Positions 31,542 to 39,928 of a DNA stretch of 40,935 nt are shown piece by piece. The position numbers and the translations under genes were made by a program. Every line of letters starts with the position of its first letter. Positions within the stretch are counted from its first letter, which is position 1. The notes beneath the pieces are model-generated. The model searched no databases and had not been told where the DNA came from. It worked only from the letters and a program-made list of their open reading frames with translations. The stretch covers positions 1-40,935 of the forward strand of contig JAEYOY010000034.1 of the NCBI GenBank assembly GCA_023411215.1, given 5' to 3'. The stretch comes from Bacillota bacterium. GTDB lineage: Bacteria; Bacillota; Clostridia; Lachnospirales; Lachnospiraceae.

Positions 31542-32219
31542 TTATTTCAAAATGCTAGCTAGTTCTGAGGTACCTGTGGCATAGCATTTTTGCACATCAT
31601 TTAGCATACTATTATAAAACACGATTGCAGAGGCTTGTCTTTCTTTTGCTATCTGAGTCGCTCTGTCTGTATAGAACTTATTATATAATTTTTCTAATTT
31701 ATATTTATATTCTTGAAAAAAGGAAGGAACATTATCATCAATTCCACTTGATACGATTCCCTTCTCATTAACAGAATATAAAGGCTCTGATACTTGAGCT
31801 TTATATAATAATGTTCTAGCTATACCAAGAGTTCCAGTGGCATCTAATTTATCCGCATCAAACAATATTTTAGATTCAATGCTTTTAGGCTGATTCTCGC
31901 TTCGAAATCTATGTGATAAAATACATGTTCTTACTTGAGAAGCGATTTCCTCACTATAGTTATTTTTTAACAAATAATCATATGCTTTTTCACTACCAAC
32001 TTTAGCATGGCATAGTTCAGGATTTTTAAATTGCTCTACTCTACCAATATCATGTAGTAAACATGAAATAATTAAAACATCCAGATTCACTTCTGTCTCA
32101 TATTTAGCAATATCCAGAGACATATATAATACCCGATAAATATGTTCTTTATCATGGGCGCTATCATTCATACACAGCAGCATATAATTCTCAATGTTTT
32201 TAAATACTTCTGCTTTCAT
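31542..32219 (-). CDS. HD-domain phosphohydrolase
   Basis: This 225-residue cytoplasmic protein is of the HD superfamily, usually metal-dependent phosphohydrolases. The metal ligands appear as His in SAHDKEHIYRV, HD in CLLHDIGRVEQF, His in LCHAKVGSEKAYDY and CILSHRFR, and Asp in LFDADKLDATG. The layout resembles the YedJ/YpgQ nucleotide hydrolase group. ATG 32219 is chosen because AGGAG precedes it; a start 15 codons earlier has no site. It lies between the transporter and the corrinoid adenosyltransferase genes on the same strand, with gaps of 165 and 267 bases, so it is probably monocistronic. Confidence 0.85.
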   Translation of the reverse strand: MKAEVFKNIENYMLLCMNDSAHDKEHIYRVLYMSLDIAKYETEVNLDVLIISCLLHDIGRVEQFKNPELCHAKVGSEKAYDYLLKNNYSEEIASQVRTCILSHRFRSENQPKSIESKILFDADKLDATGTLGIARTLLYKAQVSEPLYSVNEKGIVSSGIDDNVPSFFQEYKYKLEKLYNKFYTDRATQIAKERQASAIVFYNSMLNDVQKCYATGTSELASILK

Positions 32220-32414
32220 AATTTCTCCTAACATATGTGAATTGTTATTGTGAATCATTCGCAAAAAAGTCGTTAATTATTACGAACTTGTCTTTATTGC
32301 TTATTATACTTTGGGCAGCCTTCAATATCAATATCTTTGTAAAGCTAAGTAAATTATTAGAAAAAAGCTATTGGCAGATTGGCAATTAAAGCACTGATAT
32401 TTTATCATATATTA

Positions 32415-32443
32415 CAAAAAGAGATTGCTATAAAGCAACCTCT
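32415..32443 (-). terminator. Terminator after the TDT transporter gene
   Basis: AGAGGTTGCT and AGCAATCTCT (complement of 32434-32443 and 32420-32429) form a 10-bp stem with one G-U and a 4-base loop, followed by TTTTTG on the minus strand. Confidence 0.8.
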
Positions 32444-32486
32444 AATTTAATTAACTTCTCATATACCATTTTGGTAGTACAATTCC

Positions 32487-33434
32487 TCATTTGCCTGGAT
32501 TTACATTTATTGTCACCTTCTCCTTAGCAAATACAAATTCAATATACTTTACTAATATATATATAATTAAAACAAAGGCCACAGCTTCTTGAAACTTTAT
32601 TAAATATTTTAATGCTGGAATTTCAAGACCGGATTTTATTAAAAATCCATTTGTAAGTTTCATACAGATACCGCTTATCGCAAATGGAAATGTAAATGCT
32701 GCGTAGCTCGGATAGAACTTGATCCTTAAAAGCTTAAACATGAGAACTATAACTACTGCATACATAATAAGTGATAATGCCATTAAAACAGAAACGATTG
32801 CCATATTTTTCATCTCAAAAGAATTCATATATCCAGCTAAAAGCAGGCTGGCCGGTGCTGCAAATATTGCGAGGCTTGGTAAAGCTGGCTCTGGTATCTC
32901 CTTAATCTTTATTACTCTGTAAAGAACTATTCCTAAAAGAACCAAATAAGCTGCTAACCCAAACCAAAAGACTAATTTGCCGATAGCACTCAACTTAAAC
33001 ATTGGGCCCGTTATGCTGGCAACAGCAATCCCAACATAAACGATAAACCAAGATGGAAACACCTGCCTAATTTTAAAGTTTAGTACATACTTTTTTGTAA
33101 ACCATATCATCAATGTGATATGTAGTACAAAACCAATCATCCATATTATGAATGCAGCTGTTTGTGAAAACGGCTTTATGTAAGTTGATAATAACATAAT
33201 TGTCATAGAAAATGTAGGAAATACACTCGCTACGAAAGGGGTGTCCAAAGCAATTACAATATCTTTCGGATATTTGATCATCTTTGCGATCATTAAAACA
33301 AATAATATCGTCGATAAAACACCAAATATATTGCGATAAACTTCTCCATATGATTGAATCAGGTTTCCTAATGCTGCTAATCCAAGCATAAGACCGGTTG
33401 CAGGAACAGGATATTTTTTTAGAATTTGTGCCAT
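32487..33434 (-). CDS. TDT-family membrane transporter (TehA/SLAC1-like)
   Basis: This 315-residue integral membrane protein has about ten hydrophobic helices. The N-terminal KKYPVPATGLMLGLAALGNL is the family signature of tellurite-resistance/dicarboxylate transporters (TDT), anion channels or exporters. The segment LPSLAIFAAPASLLLAGYM in the middle and YPSYAAFTFPFAISGICM near the C-terminus are the repeated helix motifs. ATG 33434 has GGAGAAG upstream; an ATG eleven codons earlier also has a fair site (GGGAG). Transported anion unknown. A promoter with a good -10 lies just upstream, overlapping the terminator of the preceding gene. Confidence 0.85.
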   Translation of the reverse strand: MAQILKKYPVPATGLMLGLAALGNLIQSYGEVYRNIFGVLSTILFVLMIAKMIKYPKDIVIALDTPFVASVFPTFSMTIMLLSTYIKPFSQTAAFIIWMIGFVLHITLMIWFTKKYVLNFKIRQVFPSWFIVYVGIAVASITGPMFKLSAIGKLVFWFGLAAYLVLLGIVLYRVIKIKEIPEPALPSLAIFAAPASLLLAGYMNSFEMKNMAIVSVLMALSLIMYAVVIVLMFKLLRIKFYPSYAAFTFPFAISGICMKLTNGFLIKSGLEIPALKYLIKFQEAVAFVLIIYILVKYIEFVFAKEKVTINVNPGK

Positions 33435-33510
33435 AATAGCTTCTCCTTTAATAATTATGCATTTCATTGTATCTCCCTTTACTATTTTTATGTCAGGGAC
33501 CGATAAGCAA

Positions 33511-33539
33511 ATTATATAAGAAGAAGCGTATCCTTACAA
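33511..33539 (-). promoter_or_regulatory. Promoter of the TDT transporter gene
   Basis: TTGTAA (complement 33534-33539), 17 bases, TATAAT (complement 33511-33516). The -35 box lies inside the hairpin terminator of the upstream gene. Confidence 0.6.
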
Positions 33540-33562
33540 CTTCTTCTTCGTAAGTATACGCT
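33525..33562 (-). terminator. Terminator after the MobA/ModE-like gene
   Basis: Arms 33525-33537 (AGCGTATCCTTAC) and 33550-33562 pair over 13 positions with one mismatch around a 12-base loop. On the minus strand the tail is TTCTTCTTATAT, only partly T-rich. Confidence 0.65.
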
Positions 33563-33588
33563 CCATAATATATTATTTATCCATATAT

Positions 33589-34515
33589 TTATACAAGTGC
33601 TTGCTTCTCAAATAATCTTTCAAATTCTGAATGTGTATGCTTTATGACACTTTCTTCAAACTCCTGGTAGGCATTAATAAAGGCAATGCCTCTTTGTGTA
33701 AGCATTGTATTACCCCCTCTACTGCCTCCTTGTTTTCTTTCAACGATCGTATATTCGAGCTTTTCCTCCAATTCATTGATAATAATCCACGCTTTACCAT
33801 ACGAGAGTGCCATCAGATCACACGCTTTACGTACCGATTCGGTAATACCGATCAAATAGAGTAAAAGCTTTGCACGAGAATCAAAAAACGTCTTCACTTT
33901 TTCTATATATATCTTAACAAATGAATTAAGAATAGATCGGTTATGTTCCGCCAGCCTTGCCTGAAGCTGTTCTTCACCATGAACACTGAGGATAATTCCC
34001 TCATCATCCACTGAAACCCTTTGGCGTTCTGACTCTATACTTGAAATTGCTCCGCGCATTCCAGCATTTCCATCATAGGATAATAGCTTATCTACTATAA
34101 CATTATTCATTACAATCGGGTGACCGCCTTTCCCATTGTAGGAAGGTGTTACAATATTTGAATTACAGTTTATCAATTTTTTAAGTGTACTTGGTGTAAA
34201 CATCGGAGCATTCACCGGTGTAAACACTATTTTATCGCACTTATCCTTCAAAAAGTTGATCCCTATCTTCGCTGACTCGAACAACTGTGGTTTTTCGAAA
34301 TGCTCATTTCGGATAAAAATTAGTCCATGTGGTGCAAGCTGATATTTAACTTCATCCTCATCTGCTCCAGTAATTATAACAATGGGGAAAACACCCGCTT
34401 GCTGATAGGTTATGACGATTCTTTTGATAATGGGGATAGAGCCAATCTGCAGTAGGGGTATTGCATCTTTTTTGCTAGCTGCGGCAATGATTCCACCAAC
34501 ACGGCTTTTATACAT
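33589..34515 (-). CDS. MobA-like nucleotidyltransferase fused to a ModE-like winged helix
   Basis: The protein has 308 residues in two parts. Residues 1-190 match the MobA/MocA-like nucleotidyltransferase fold: GGIIAAASKKD at the start, PIVIITGADEDEV, FTPVNAPMFTPSTL and PSYNGKGGHPIVM. Residues about 205-300 form a ModE/LysR-like winged helix: VRKACDLMALSYGKAWIIINELEEKL, then VERKQGGSRGGNTMLTQRG. The N-terminal loop has AASKKDAIPLLQIG where active enzymes usually have AGxSxRMGxxK, so catalysis is doubtful. It may sense molybdenum-cofactor state and regulate genes, perhaps the adjacent TDT transporter. No molybdopterin-synthesis gene lies in this window. Confidence 0.78.
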   Translation of the reverse strand: MYKSRVGGIIAAASKKDAIPLLQIGSIPIIKRIVITYQQAGVFPIVIITGADEDEVKYQLAPHGLIFIRNEHFEKPQLFESAKIGINFLKDKCDKIVFTPVNAPMFTPSTLKKLINCNSNIVTPSYNGKGGHPIVMNNVIVDKLLSYDGNAGMRGAISSIESERQRVSVDDEGIILSVHGEEQLQARLAEHNRSILNSFVKIYIEKVKTFFDSRAKLLLYLIGITESVRKACDLMALSYGKAWIIINELEEKLEYTIVERKQGGSRGGNTMLTQRGIAFINAYQEFEESVIKHTHSEFERLFEKQALV

Positions 34516-34623
34516 AACTACTCACCTTCCTATAATTTATTAACTTTAATCAAGAAAACGATATTAGAATTTTACAACAGATATCTTTATTGCAATAAGG
34601 ATTACATTTGCATTTACAATTCT

Positions 34624-34679
34624 AGCTCCGATCGCTTGCGATCAATTGTCGCATGCTCACTACGCTTTTATTATATCAT
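34624..34679. repeat. Direct repeat copy 1 with GATCGC palindrome
   Basis: This 56-base unit starts AGCTCCGATCGC, contains GATCGCTTGCGATC (34630-34643), and ends in GCATGCTCACTACGC and an AT-rich tail. A second copy begins 82 bases further on. The function is unknown. Confidence 0.8.
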
Positions 34680-34701
34680 GAGCATAGAACTTGCTCATGA
34701 T
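34675..34701. repeat. Inverted repeat between the two direct repeat copies
   Basis: ATCATGAGCA (34675-34684) and TGCTCATGAT (34692-34701) form a perfect 10-bp stem with a 7-base loop, overlapping the end of copy 1. Confidence 0.75.
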
Positions 34702-34705
34702 CTTC

Positions 34706-34766
34706 AGCTCCGATCGCTTGCGATCAAGCAAGCTTGTCGCATGCTCACTACGCTTTATTATATCAT
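34706..34766. repeat. Direct repeat copy 2 with GATCGC palindrome
   Basis: This unit is almost identical to the copy at 34624 apart from an inserted stretch around AAGCAAGCTT and one fewer T. The rest of the 34516-34976 gap holds only the promoter of the following gene. Confidence 0.8.
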
Positions 34767-34912
34767 AGTCATTGTCAATTGAAACATTTTCTTGTCGAAT
34801 AAAATGGCTTAATCATCATTATAATTCAAATGCCTAATGAGCTCTATACTACATTTTTAATTCCACAAACGGCAATCAGCAAGCATACGAGCAACCTCTC
34901 TTTGAGAAGAAC

Positions 34913-34942
34913 TTGCTATTCAGAAAAAAAATCACTTATAAT
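34913..34942 (+). promoter_or_regulatory. Promoter of the C_GCAxxG_C_C gene
   Basis: TTGCTA (34913-34918), 18 bases, TATAAT (34937-34942), with the start codon 35 bases downstream of the -10 box. Confidence 0.6.
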
Positions 34943-34976
34943 AGCACTGTAGAACGAAAATAGGTGGAGGTATATA

Positions 34977-35465
34977 ATGGATCTGAATAATATTATGCAA
35001 GTAAAAAAAGAAGAAACTCTTAATGGGGTACAAGCGAAAGCAGAAGAATTATTTAGAAGCGGCACTTTCTTTTGCAGTGAAGCTATAGTTCAAACGATGA
35101 ATGAATTTTTGGGCAAACCATATGCAGAGGATATCGTTAAGCTGGCCAGCGGTTTCCCGATCGGTATGGGGAAAGCAGGCTGTTTATGCGGTGCTGTTTC
35201 AGGTGGCCAAATGGCACTTGGCATGGTCTATGGAAGAGTAGAAGGCGAACCCATGCAGGATAAAATGTTTGATCTATCGAAAGAACTTCATGACTACATC
35301 AAGGAGGAATACAACTCGACCTGCTGCAGAGTAATAACTAAGGAATGGGCTGGAGACAACTTTAAAAGTCCTGAAAGGAAAAATCACTGTATAACTATTA
35401 CAGGAAAAGTTGCAAGATGGGTAGCAAATAAAATTATAGAAGACGGAAAGATATCAGTTTTCTAA
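34977..35465 (+). CDS. C_GCAxxG_C_C family protein, probable redox or metal-binding
   Basis: This 162-residue protein matches the C_GCAxxG_C_C family named for its cysteine pattern: Cys33 (FFCSEAI), Cys69 and Cys71 (AGCLCGAVSGGQMALG), Cys116-Cys117 (TCCRVIT) and Cys138 (NHCIT). Members are found in anaerobes and are thought to bind an iron-sulfur cluster or other metal, though function is not established to my knowledge. It is probably cytoplasmic, as no signal peptide is visible. AGGTGGAGG lies six bases before the ATG. It is divergent from the MobA/ModE-like gene and is a single-gene unit with a very strong terminator. Confidence 0.85.
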   Translation: MDLNNIMQVKKEETLNGVQAKAEELFRSGTFFCSEAIVQTMNEFLGKPYAEDIVKLASGFPIGMGKAGCLCGAVSGGQMALGMVYGRVEGEPMQDKMFDLSKELHDYIKEEYNSTCCRVITKEWAGDNFKSPERKNHCITITGKVARWVANKIIEDGKISVF

Positions 35466-35516
35466 TATCCAAATAAATGTTCATTATATTGTTTGAATAA
35501 TTTAAGAACTCAATAT

Positions 35517-35574
35517 AAGAGCGGGGGGATGCGACTCAAGTTGTACTTCCTTTTTATCGCATCCCCCCGCTCTT
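35517..35574. terminator. Very strong bidirectional terminator
   Basis: Arms 35517-35534 and 35557-35574 form a perfect 18-bp stem with a GCGGGGGG core and a 22-base loop. It lies between the converging C_GCAxxG_C_C and exonuclease III genes. T-tracts are short on both sides, so stem stability probably compensates. Confidence 0.85.
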
Positions 35575-35626
35575 TGAAACAGTATCATAAACTCTTTAGA
35601 GTTGCTCAATCTTCATTGCTTATAAG

Positions 35627-36454
35627 CTACAAATCGATCTCAAGTAATATTGGAGTGTGATCTTGTCTTGGTCCAGAATCAATCATTTCAGATTTAATTA
35701 CTTTTTCTGCAATCCGATCACTGACTATCCAGTAATCAATTCTCCACCCGGAATTATTGATTTTACTTGTTATAGCACGCTGAGCCCACCAAGTATAAAT
35801 ACCTGTCACATCACCGTGAATATAGCGAAAGGTATCTGTAAATCCTTTTTCTAACAGATTAGTGAAACCTTGACGTTCCTCATCCGTAAAGCCAGCGGAA
35901 CGACGATTATTATTAGGATGAGCCAAATCTATTTCTTTATGTGCTACGTTAAAATCCCCTGTTGCAATAACCGGCTTCTCCTTATCCAGAGCTACTAGAT
36001 AATCGGCATATTTTATGTCCCAAATTTGACGTTCTTCTAAACGATTCAGACTGTCCCCTGCATTTGGGGTATATACCTGTGACAAATAGAAATGATCAAA
36101 TTCTAAGGTGATTATGCGGCCTTCCGCATCCATAGTGCTTGGTGCTCCAATTACTGGAAAAGCAACAGCTGGTGCTAAATCATTCTTATATAAAAACATG
36201 GTACCGGCATAACCCTTACGCGCCGGTTCTACCGAACTATTCCAGACAATTTCATAATCCGGAAACTTATCCCTCAGAATTTCTAAATGCTTTTTAGTGG
36301 GACCGTCACAGGATAACTTTGTTTCCTGTATAGCAATAATCTCTGGGTTATATTCTATAATCGTATTTATTACATTTTGAGATAATACAGCACGCTCTGA
36401 AGCTCCTATTAACGCTGCATTTAATGAATCAATATTCCATGATATTAACTTCAA
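35627..36454 (-). CDS. xth: Exodeoxyribonuclease III / AP endonuclease
   Basis: This 275-residue DNA-repair enzyme cleaves at abasic sites. Motifs include KLISWNIDSLNA at the N-terminus, the metal ligand Glu in IIAIQETKLS, the catalytic Asp and Asn in ATGDFNVAHKEIDLAHP, and RIDYWIVSDRI and the final His in RQDHTPILLEIDL. The length is slightly above the usual 250-270 residues, with an insertion in the first third (RAVLSQNVINTIIEYN). The start codon is TTG at 36454, 7 bases after GGAGGAAAAA; no ATG is available in frame nearby. It is monocistronic. Confidence 0.92.
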   Translation of the reverse strand: MKLISWNIDSLNAALIGASERAVLSQNVINTIIEYNPEIIAIQETKLSCDGPTKKHLEILRDKFPDYEIVWNSSVEPARKGYAGTMFLYKNDLAPAVAFPVIGAPSTMDAEGRIITLEFDHFYLSQVYTPNAGDSLNRLEERQIWDIKYADYLVALDKEKPVIATGDFNVAHKEIDLAHPNNNRRSAGFTDEERQGFTNLLEKGFTDTFRYIHGDVTGIYTWWAQRAITSKINNSGWRIDYWIVSDRIAEKVIKSEMIDSGPRQDHTPILLEIDL

Positions 36455-36584
36455 TGTTTTTCCTCCAATTTCTTAGTCCTACAAGGACTTTTTTACTTTC
36501 GTTATAATATACCTTTACTTAAGATGCGAGCAGCTGATCTGGCGGTGTATCTAAGTTAACAGCCTAATCACACTGTTTCTCATT

Positions 36585-37343
36585 TCATTTGTTGTCTACT
36601 ATGTATTTTTCAAGTATCCTTCTTACTTCTTCAACCTTCTTATGATTTGTTACCCAAATTTCATATTCATTCAAAAACGGTAAGCCCATCGCAACATTTT
36701 CCTTCCGATATACCATCCGGCTGTCAACGATTGTTTTCCCGGATAGATGAAAGGAAGTAGCTTTTGTATAACTTAGCAGTTCACGAGCGATTTCCGGCTT
36801 TACTCCGCCTCCGACCAAAATTTCCACCTGCCCCCTGGATGCTTCAACCAACTCTCTTATAAGCTCCTTTCCTTCGATGCAACTATTTTTTTGTCCTGAA
36901 GTCAAGATTGTATTAATACCTAGAGCCTTGGTCTGTTCCAGTACCTTTATTGGATTTTTGCACATATCAAAGGCTCGGTGCAGTGTAATATGCATCCCCT
37001 TCGCGATTTCTATCAATTGCTTCATACGTTCCAAATCCATAGATCCATCTGGAGCGAGTATTCCAATTACAACACCATCTGAACCAGCCAGCCGGAACAT
37101 TTCTACATTCTTTTTAATTATCTCAAATTCATAGTCCGAGTAACAAAAATCTCCATATCGTGGGCGTATTAACACATGAATTTTTAAATCGACATGTTTT
37201 CTTACCAAATGAAAGAGATTTAAATCCGGTGTTGTCCCACCAATGACTAAATTACTACAAAGCTCAATGCGATTTGCGCCTCCGATTTTTGCTTCTATTG
37301 CAGATTCAAGAGAATCGACGCAACACTCCAGTATATACTTCAC
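36585..37343 (-). CDS. cutC: CutC family protein
   Basis: This 252-residue cytoplasmic TIM-barrel protein belongs to the CutC family, linked with copper homeostasis in bacteria, although the direct role is debated. Conserved stretches include LECCVDSLESAIEAKIGGANRIELCSNL, IHVLIRPRYGDFCYSDYE, ITLHRAFDMCKNP and ILVGGGVKPEIA. The start is GTG at 37343, which overlaps the last base of an ATG-ATG-TGA mini-frame directly upstream; AAGGA lies 11 bases before it. It has no copper transporter or chaperone gene beside it. Confidence 0.9.
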   Translation of the reverse strand: MKYILECCVDSLESAIEAKIGGANRIELCSNLVIGGTTPDLNLFHLVRKHVDLKIHVLIRPRYGDFCYSDYEFEIIKKNVEMFRLAGSDGVVIGILAPDGSMDLERMKQLIEIAKGMHITLHRAFDMCKNPIKVLEQTKALGINTILTSGQKNSCIEGKELIRELVEASRGQVEILVGGGVKPEIARELLSYTKATSFHLSGKTIVDSRMVYRKENVAMGLPFLNEYEIWVTNHKKVEEVRRILEKYIVDNK

Positions 37344-37391
37344 ATCATTGTACTTCCTTTCTGAAATATTCGATTTCGTATTCCTTCACAC

Positions 37392-37484
37392 CTACACATT
37401 CTTAATCGGGAGGTCTCTAGGATGATCCTGCAACCATTCATCGAATAAGCCTTCAATATCGGAAGAAGTGCCGAGTACTGAATA
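37392..37484 (-). pseudogene. Short coding remnant
   Basis: On the minus strand a 30-codon frame reads GTSSDIEGLFDEWLQDHPRD and ends in KNV-stop. It is opened by a TGA, has no start codon and no ribosome-binding site. The composition looks like a genuine protein C-terminus, so this may be the tail of a deleted gene. The family is not recognised. Confidence 0.3.
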
Positions 37485-37542
37485 TCAATGGCTTCTCCTG
37501 CAGTCTGAAAAGATAATATAATTAGTAGTCTGAAATGATTTC

Positions 37543-38694
37543 TTATTTTAATAATTCGACTAATTCATATACTCTCTCTCTCGTAATTTCTGCACCCTTT
37601 AAGAATTCTATCATTGGACGAATACTTCCACCTTCGTATTCAGAACCCGCCTTTTTTACTTCATTTTCTTTCTTAACAATCCATTCCTTCTGTACGGATG
37701 TTAAGTTATCCATTTCATCTTTATCTAACGTATCTTTTAAATATTTCCATACTTGATTGATTTCATCATCCCATAATATATAGATATCTTTTGCTAGAAG
37801 ATTCATCATTGATTGATTTAAATCTTCTGTTTTTAGTTGATTATTCATTTCCTCCGATTTTTTTTCAATTTCTGCAACTTCTGCTGTTATATCCAATTCT
37901 GTGTTATCTTCTTCTGTTTCAACTATCACATAGCTAGAAAATCCACTTTCTGTTTCTAGATTGTATAATCCATAAAATGGTAGATATTCCTCTTTCCTAT
38001 CACTTAATTCCATGTAGCCAACCCAACTTCTAAAACCTTCAGGCAATTCTTTTAATGGAGCTTGTGTTGTGTAGATATAAATTTCTTTTGAATGATCTAA
38101 TCCATATGGTTCACTATAGATATATTTAATTCCATCAATTATTTCTTCACTTCCTACTTCTTTCTCAAGTTTAATCGCTTCAATTGACATGGAATAAGTA
38201 TAATCATTTACTCTCTTTGGTGTTGTGAATTTGCCTTCAAATGTTGATGAATAATTAATTCCGTTTGGATAGCCTTCTCCAATATCCCCCATATCAGAAT
38301 CAGAATAGTATCCCTTGAAGGTTCCATCTTCATTAATATTTAATATTGTTTGCCAAGCACCAGCTCCACTAGAAAATACAAATTGATACTTTGATAATTC
38401 AGAAAATCGAATAGCTGATTCTCCACTGCTATTCTCTACCACGCTCGGAGTAACCTCTGTTATATTTGGTTCCACTGTCGTAACAGCATCTGTACTATCA
38501 TTTTCAGTTGTTTTGTTATCTATTACTTGATTGTTCACTGTATTTGTATCATTTGAAGTTATATCCTCACTCTGACAACCCGTAAATAATACTACGGTAC
38601 TACTTACTGCTACCAATAATAATAACTTTTGTTTATGTAAACATTTTTCTAACCTATTTATATTTGTATTAAATTCTAGGTATTTTTTCTTCAT
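37543..38694 (-). CDS. Lipoprotein with C-terminal LprI-like (DUF1311) domain
   Basis: The protein has 383 residues. A basic N-terminus of about 23 residues is unusually long for a lipoprotein; a hydrophobic stretch follows and ends in the lipobox VLFTGC. A Thr/Asn/Asp-rich linker (about 42-90) should span the cell wall. The middle part is beta-rich with FSSGAGAWQTILNINEDGTFKGYYSDSD, a pattern common in clostridial surface proteins. The C-terminal 100 residues, with INQVWKYLKDTLDKDEM and LTSVQKEWI, resemble the lysozyme inhibitor LprI domain, but without its usual cysteines. GGAG precedes the ATG. It probably acts at the cell surface; function unknown. Confidence 0.7.
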   Translation of the reverse strand: MKKKYLEFNTNINRLEKCLHKQKLLLLVAVSSTVVLFTGCQSEDITSNDTNTVNNQVIDNKTTENDSTDAVTTVEPNITEVTPSVVENSSGESAIRFSELSKYQFVFSSGAGAWQTILNINEDGTFKGYYSDSDMGDIGEGYPNGINYSSTFEGKFTTPKRVNDYTYSMSIEAIKLEKEVGSEEIIDGIKYIYSEPYGLDHSKEIYIYTTQAPLKELPEGFRSWVGYMELSDRKEEYLPFYGLYNLETESGFSSYVIVETEEDNTELDITAEVAEIEKKSEEMNNQLKTEDLNQSMMNLLAKDIYILWDDEINQVWKYLKDTLDKDEMDNLTSVQKEWIVKKENEVKKAGSEYEGGSIRPMIEFLKGAEITRERVYELVELLK

Positions 38695-39017
38695 ATCTTA
38701 CTCCTTGGTTTTCATATACTATCTTACTTATTCTATTGTTATTGCAATAAACAACATATTTTTTTATCCTTATATTCTACCAATAATAAATAAAATTTCA
38801 ACAATATCTTAAATATTTAAAGTAAACGTAATAGAATCGTAAGAATATTTTCAAGTCCTTAATTTTATGCAAAAGTTTCTTAACACATAGTAGAGTGAAA
38901 GCTACAGCCCACCATCACTAATCTTATTAATAAGCCACAGCCATCGGTTAACGATATGCTAGTTCTTTAACATCAACGCTAACTTACATTCTATGTTCTA
39001 AGACAAACTCGAAAGCA

Positions 39018-39069
39018 AAAAATAAGGTTTCCAGCCATCAGCTACTCTAACTGAAAGTCTGGAAACCTT
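39018..39069 (-). terminator. Terminator at the end of a decayed coding region
   Basis: Arms AAGGTTTCCAG (39024-39034) and CTGGAAACCTT (39059-39069) form a perfect 11-bp stem, with inner CAG/CTG pairing. On the minus strand it is followed by ATTTTTTG. It could serve the DHFR-domain gene as well. The remaining part of the 38695-39236 gap shows no gene. Confidence 0.75.
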
Positions 39070-39247
39070 TAATTAAGCCGTTATCGATATAACCATTTGC
39101 TCGGATATATTGAGCTTCAAATATGTAATCGGCAGGTTTATGGCTGATCCCATCCATAGCAAGTTCTCCCGTGCCCGATTCCTCTGGAAGTAACTCACTC
39201 AAAGAAGCTTGGCTATTTTCAGTAATATTACTTCCATCAACTTTCGG
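39047..39247 (-). pseudogene. C-terminal remnant of an unidentified protein, open frame without start
   Basis: A minus-strand frame of 66 codons is open from 39247 to a TAG at 39047-39049. It reads ELLPEESGTGELAMDGISHK, then YIFEAQYIRANGYIDN. The phrase AQYIRxxGY recalls a segment I associate with clostridial lipoproteins. There is no ribosome-binding site or ATG near its upstream end, and it overlaps the end of the DHFR-domain gene. It is best read as a truncated gene interrupted upstream by the DHFR-domain gene and downstream by a terminator hairpin. Confidence 0.4.
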
Positions 39248-39830
39248 TTATTATTGTTCCATCACGTTCGTATCTCACATTAATAACGCCATTCGAAGTG
39301 ACACTGCTTTCTGTAACCTTGAATGCTGCTGGGATTGTGCCATCAGCAAATAATCGCTTTCCATAGCCTAACGTTATTGGGTATATCATCAGCCAAAACG
39401 CATCGACTAAGTCGTGCTTGAGAAGTGTTTGAATGAGATCCCCACTACCCCACACATGCAAATCTGGCCCTTGCTGTTGCTTAATCTGGGTGACTTTTTC
39501 CGCAATATCTCCATTTAAAAACACGGACGGCTGCCAATCACCAGATGTCATTGTATTCGATGCGACGTATTTGATTGCCTTGTTGACCCCAGGCCATAGA
39601 TCTCCATGTTGTGGCCAGTATGGTGCCCAGATATCAAAGGTTTTGCGCCCTAATAATAGATCGAATGTCATGTCCATTTGCTTTCTCAGGAGCATTCCAA
39701 GAGTCTTGTCAGAATATGGTGCAATCCACCCGCCATACGTGAAGCCCTCGCTGGTATCTTCGTCTGGCCCGCCTGGCCCTTGTATGACACCATCAAGTGA
39801 GATATGTTCAAGCACAATAATTTTTCTCAT
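39237..39830 (-). CDS. RibD C-terminal/dihydrofolate reductase-domain protein
   Basis: This 197-residue protein has the RibD_C/DHFR-like fold seen in B. subtilis YyaP and YwjB. It begins RKIIVLEHISLDGVIQGPGGPDED, followed by DLLLGRKTFDIWAPYWP, VASNTMTSGDWQPSVFL, LHVWGSGDLIQTLLKHDLVD and IYPITLGYGKRLF. It should bind NADPH and reduce a small substrate, but members are not true folate reductases as far as known. GGAGG lies before the ATG. It is followed at once by a decayed reading frame, and its C-terminus is normal. Often carried as an accessory gene in Firmicutes. Confidence 0.9.
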   Translation of the reverse strand: MRKIIVLEHISLDGVIQGPGGPDEDTSEGFTYGGWIAPYSDKTLGMLLRKQMDMTFDLLLGRKTFDIWAPYWPQHGDLWPGVNKAIKYVASNTMTSGDWQPSVFLNGDIAEKVTQIKQQQGPDLHVWGSGDLIQTLLKHDLVDAFWLMIYPITLGYGKRLFADGTIPAAFKVTESSVTSNGVINVRYERDGTIITES

Positions 39831-39928
39831 GATTAATTCCTCCAGTATCTGAATTATAACATATCCATGGTATTTTTCACACTATCGGTAGAGGAAACAA
39901 ATCCACTACATTATCAGTTAACTACTCT

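Noticed and set aside
36475..36494. Plus-strand hairpin AGTCCT/AGGACT followed by six Ts
   Set aside because: It looks like a terminator, but no plus-strand gene ends before it; the flanking genes are on the minus strand. The stem is only 6 bp.
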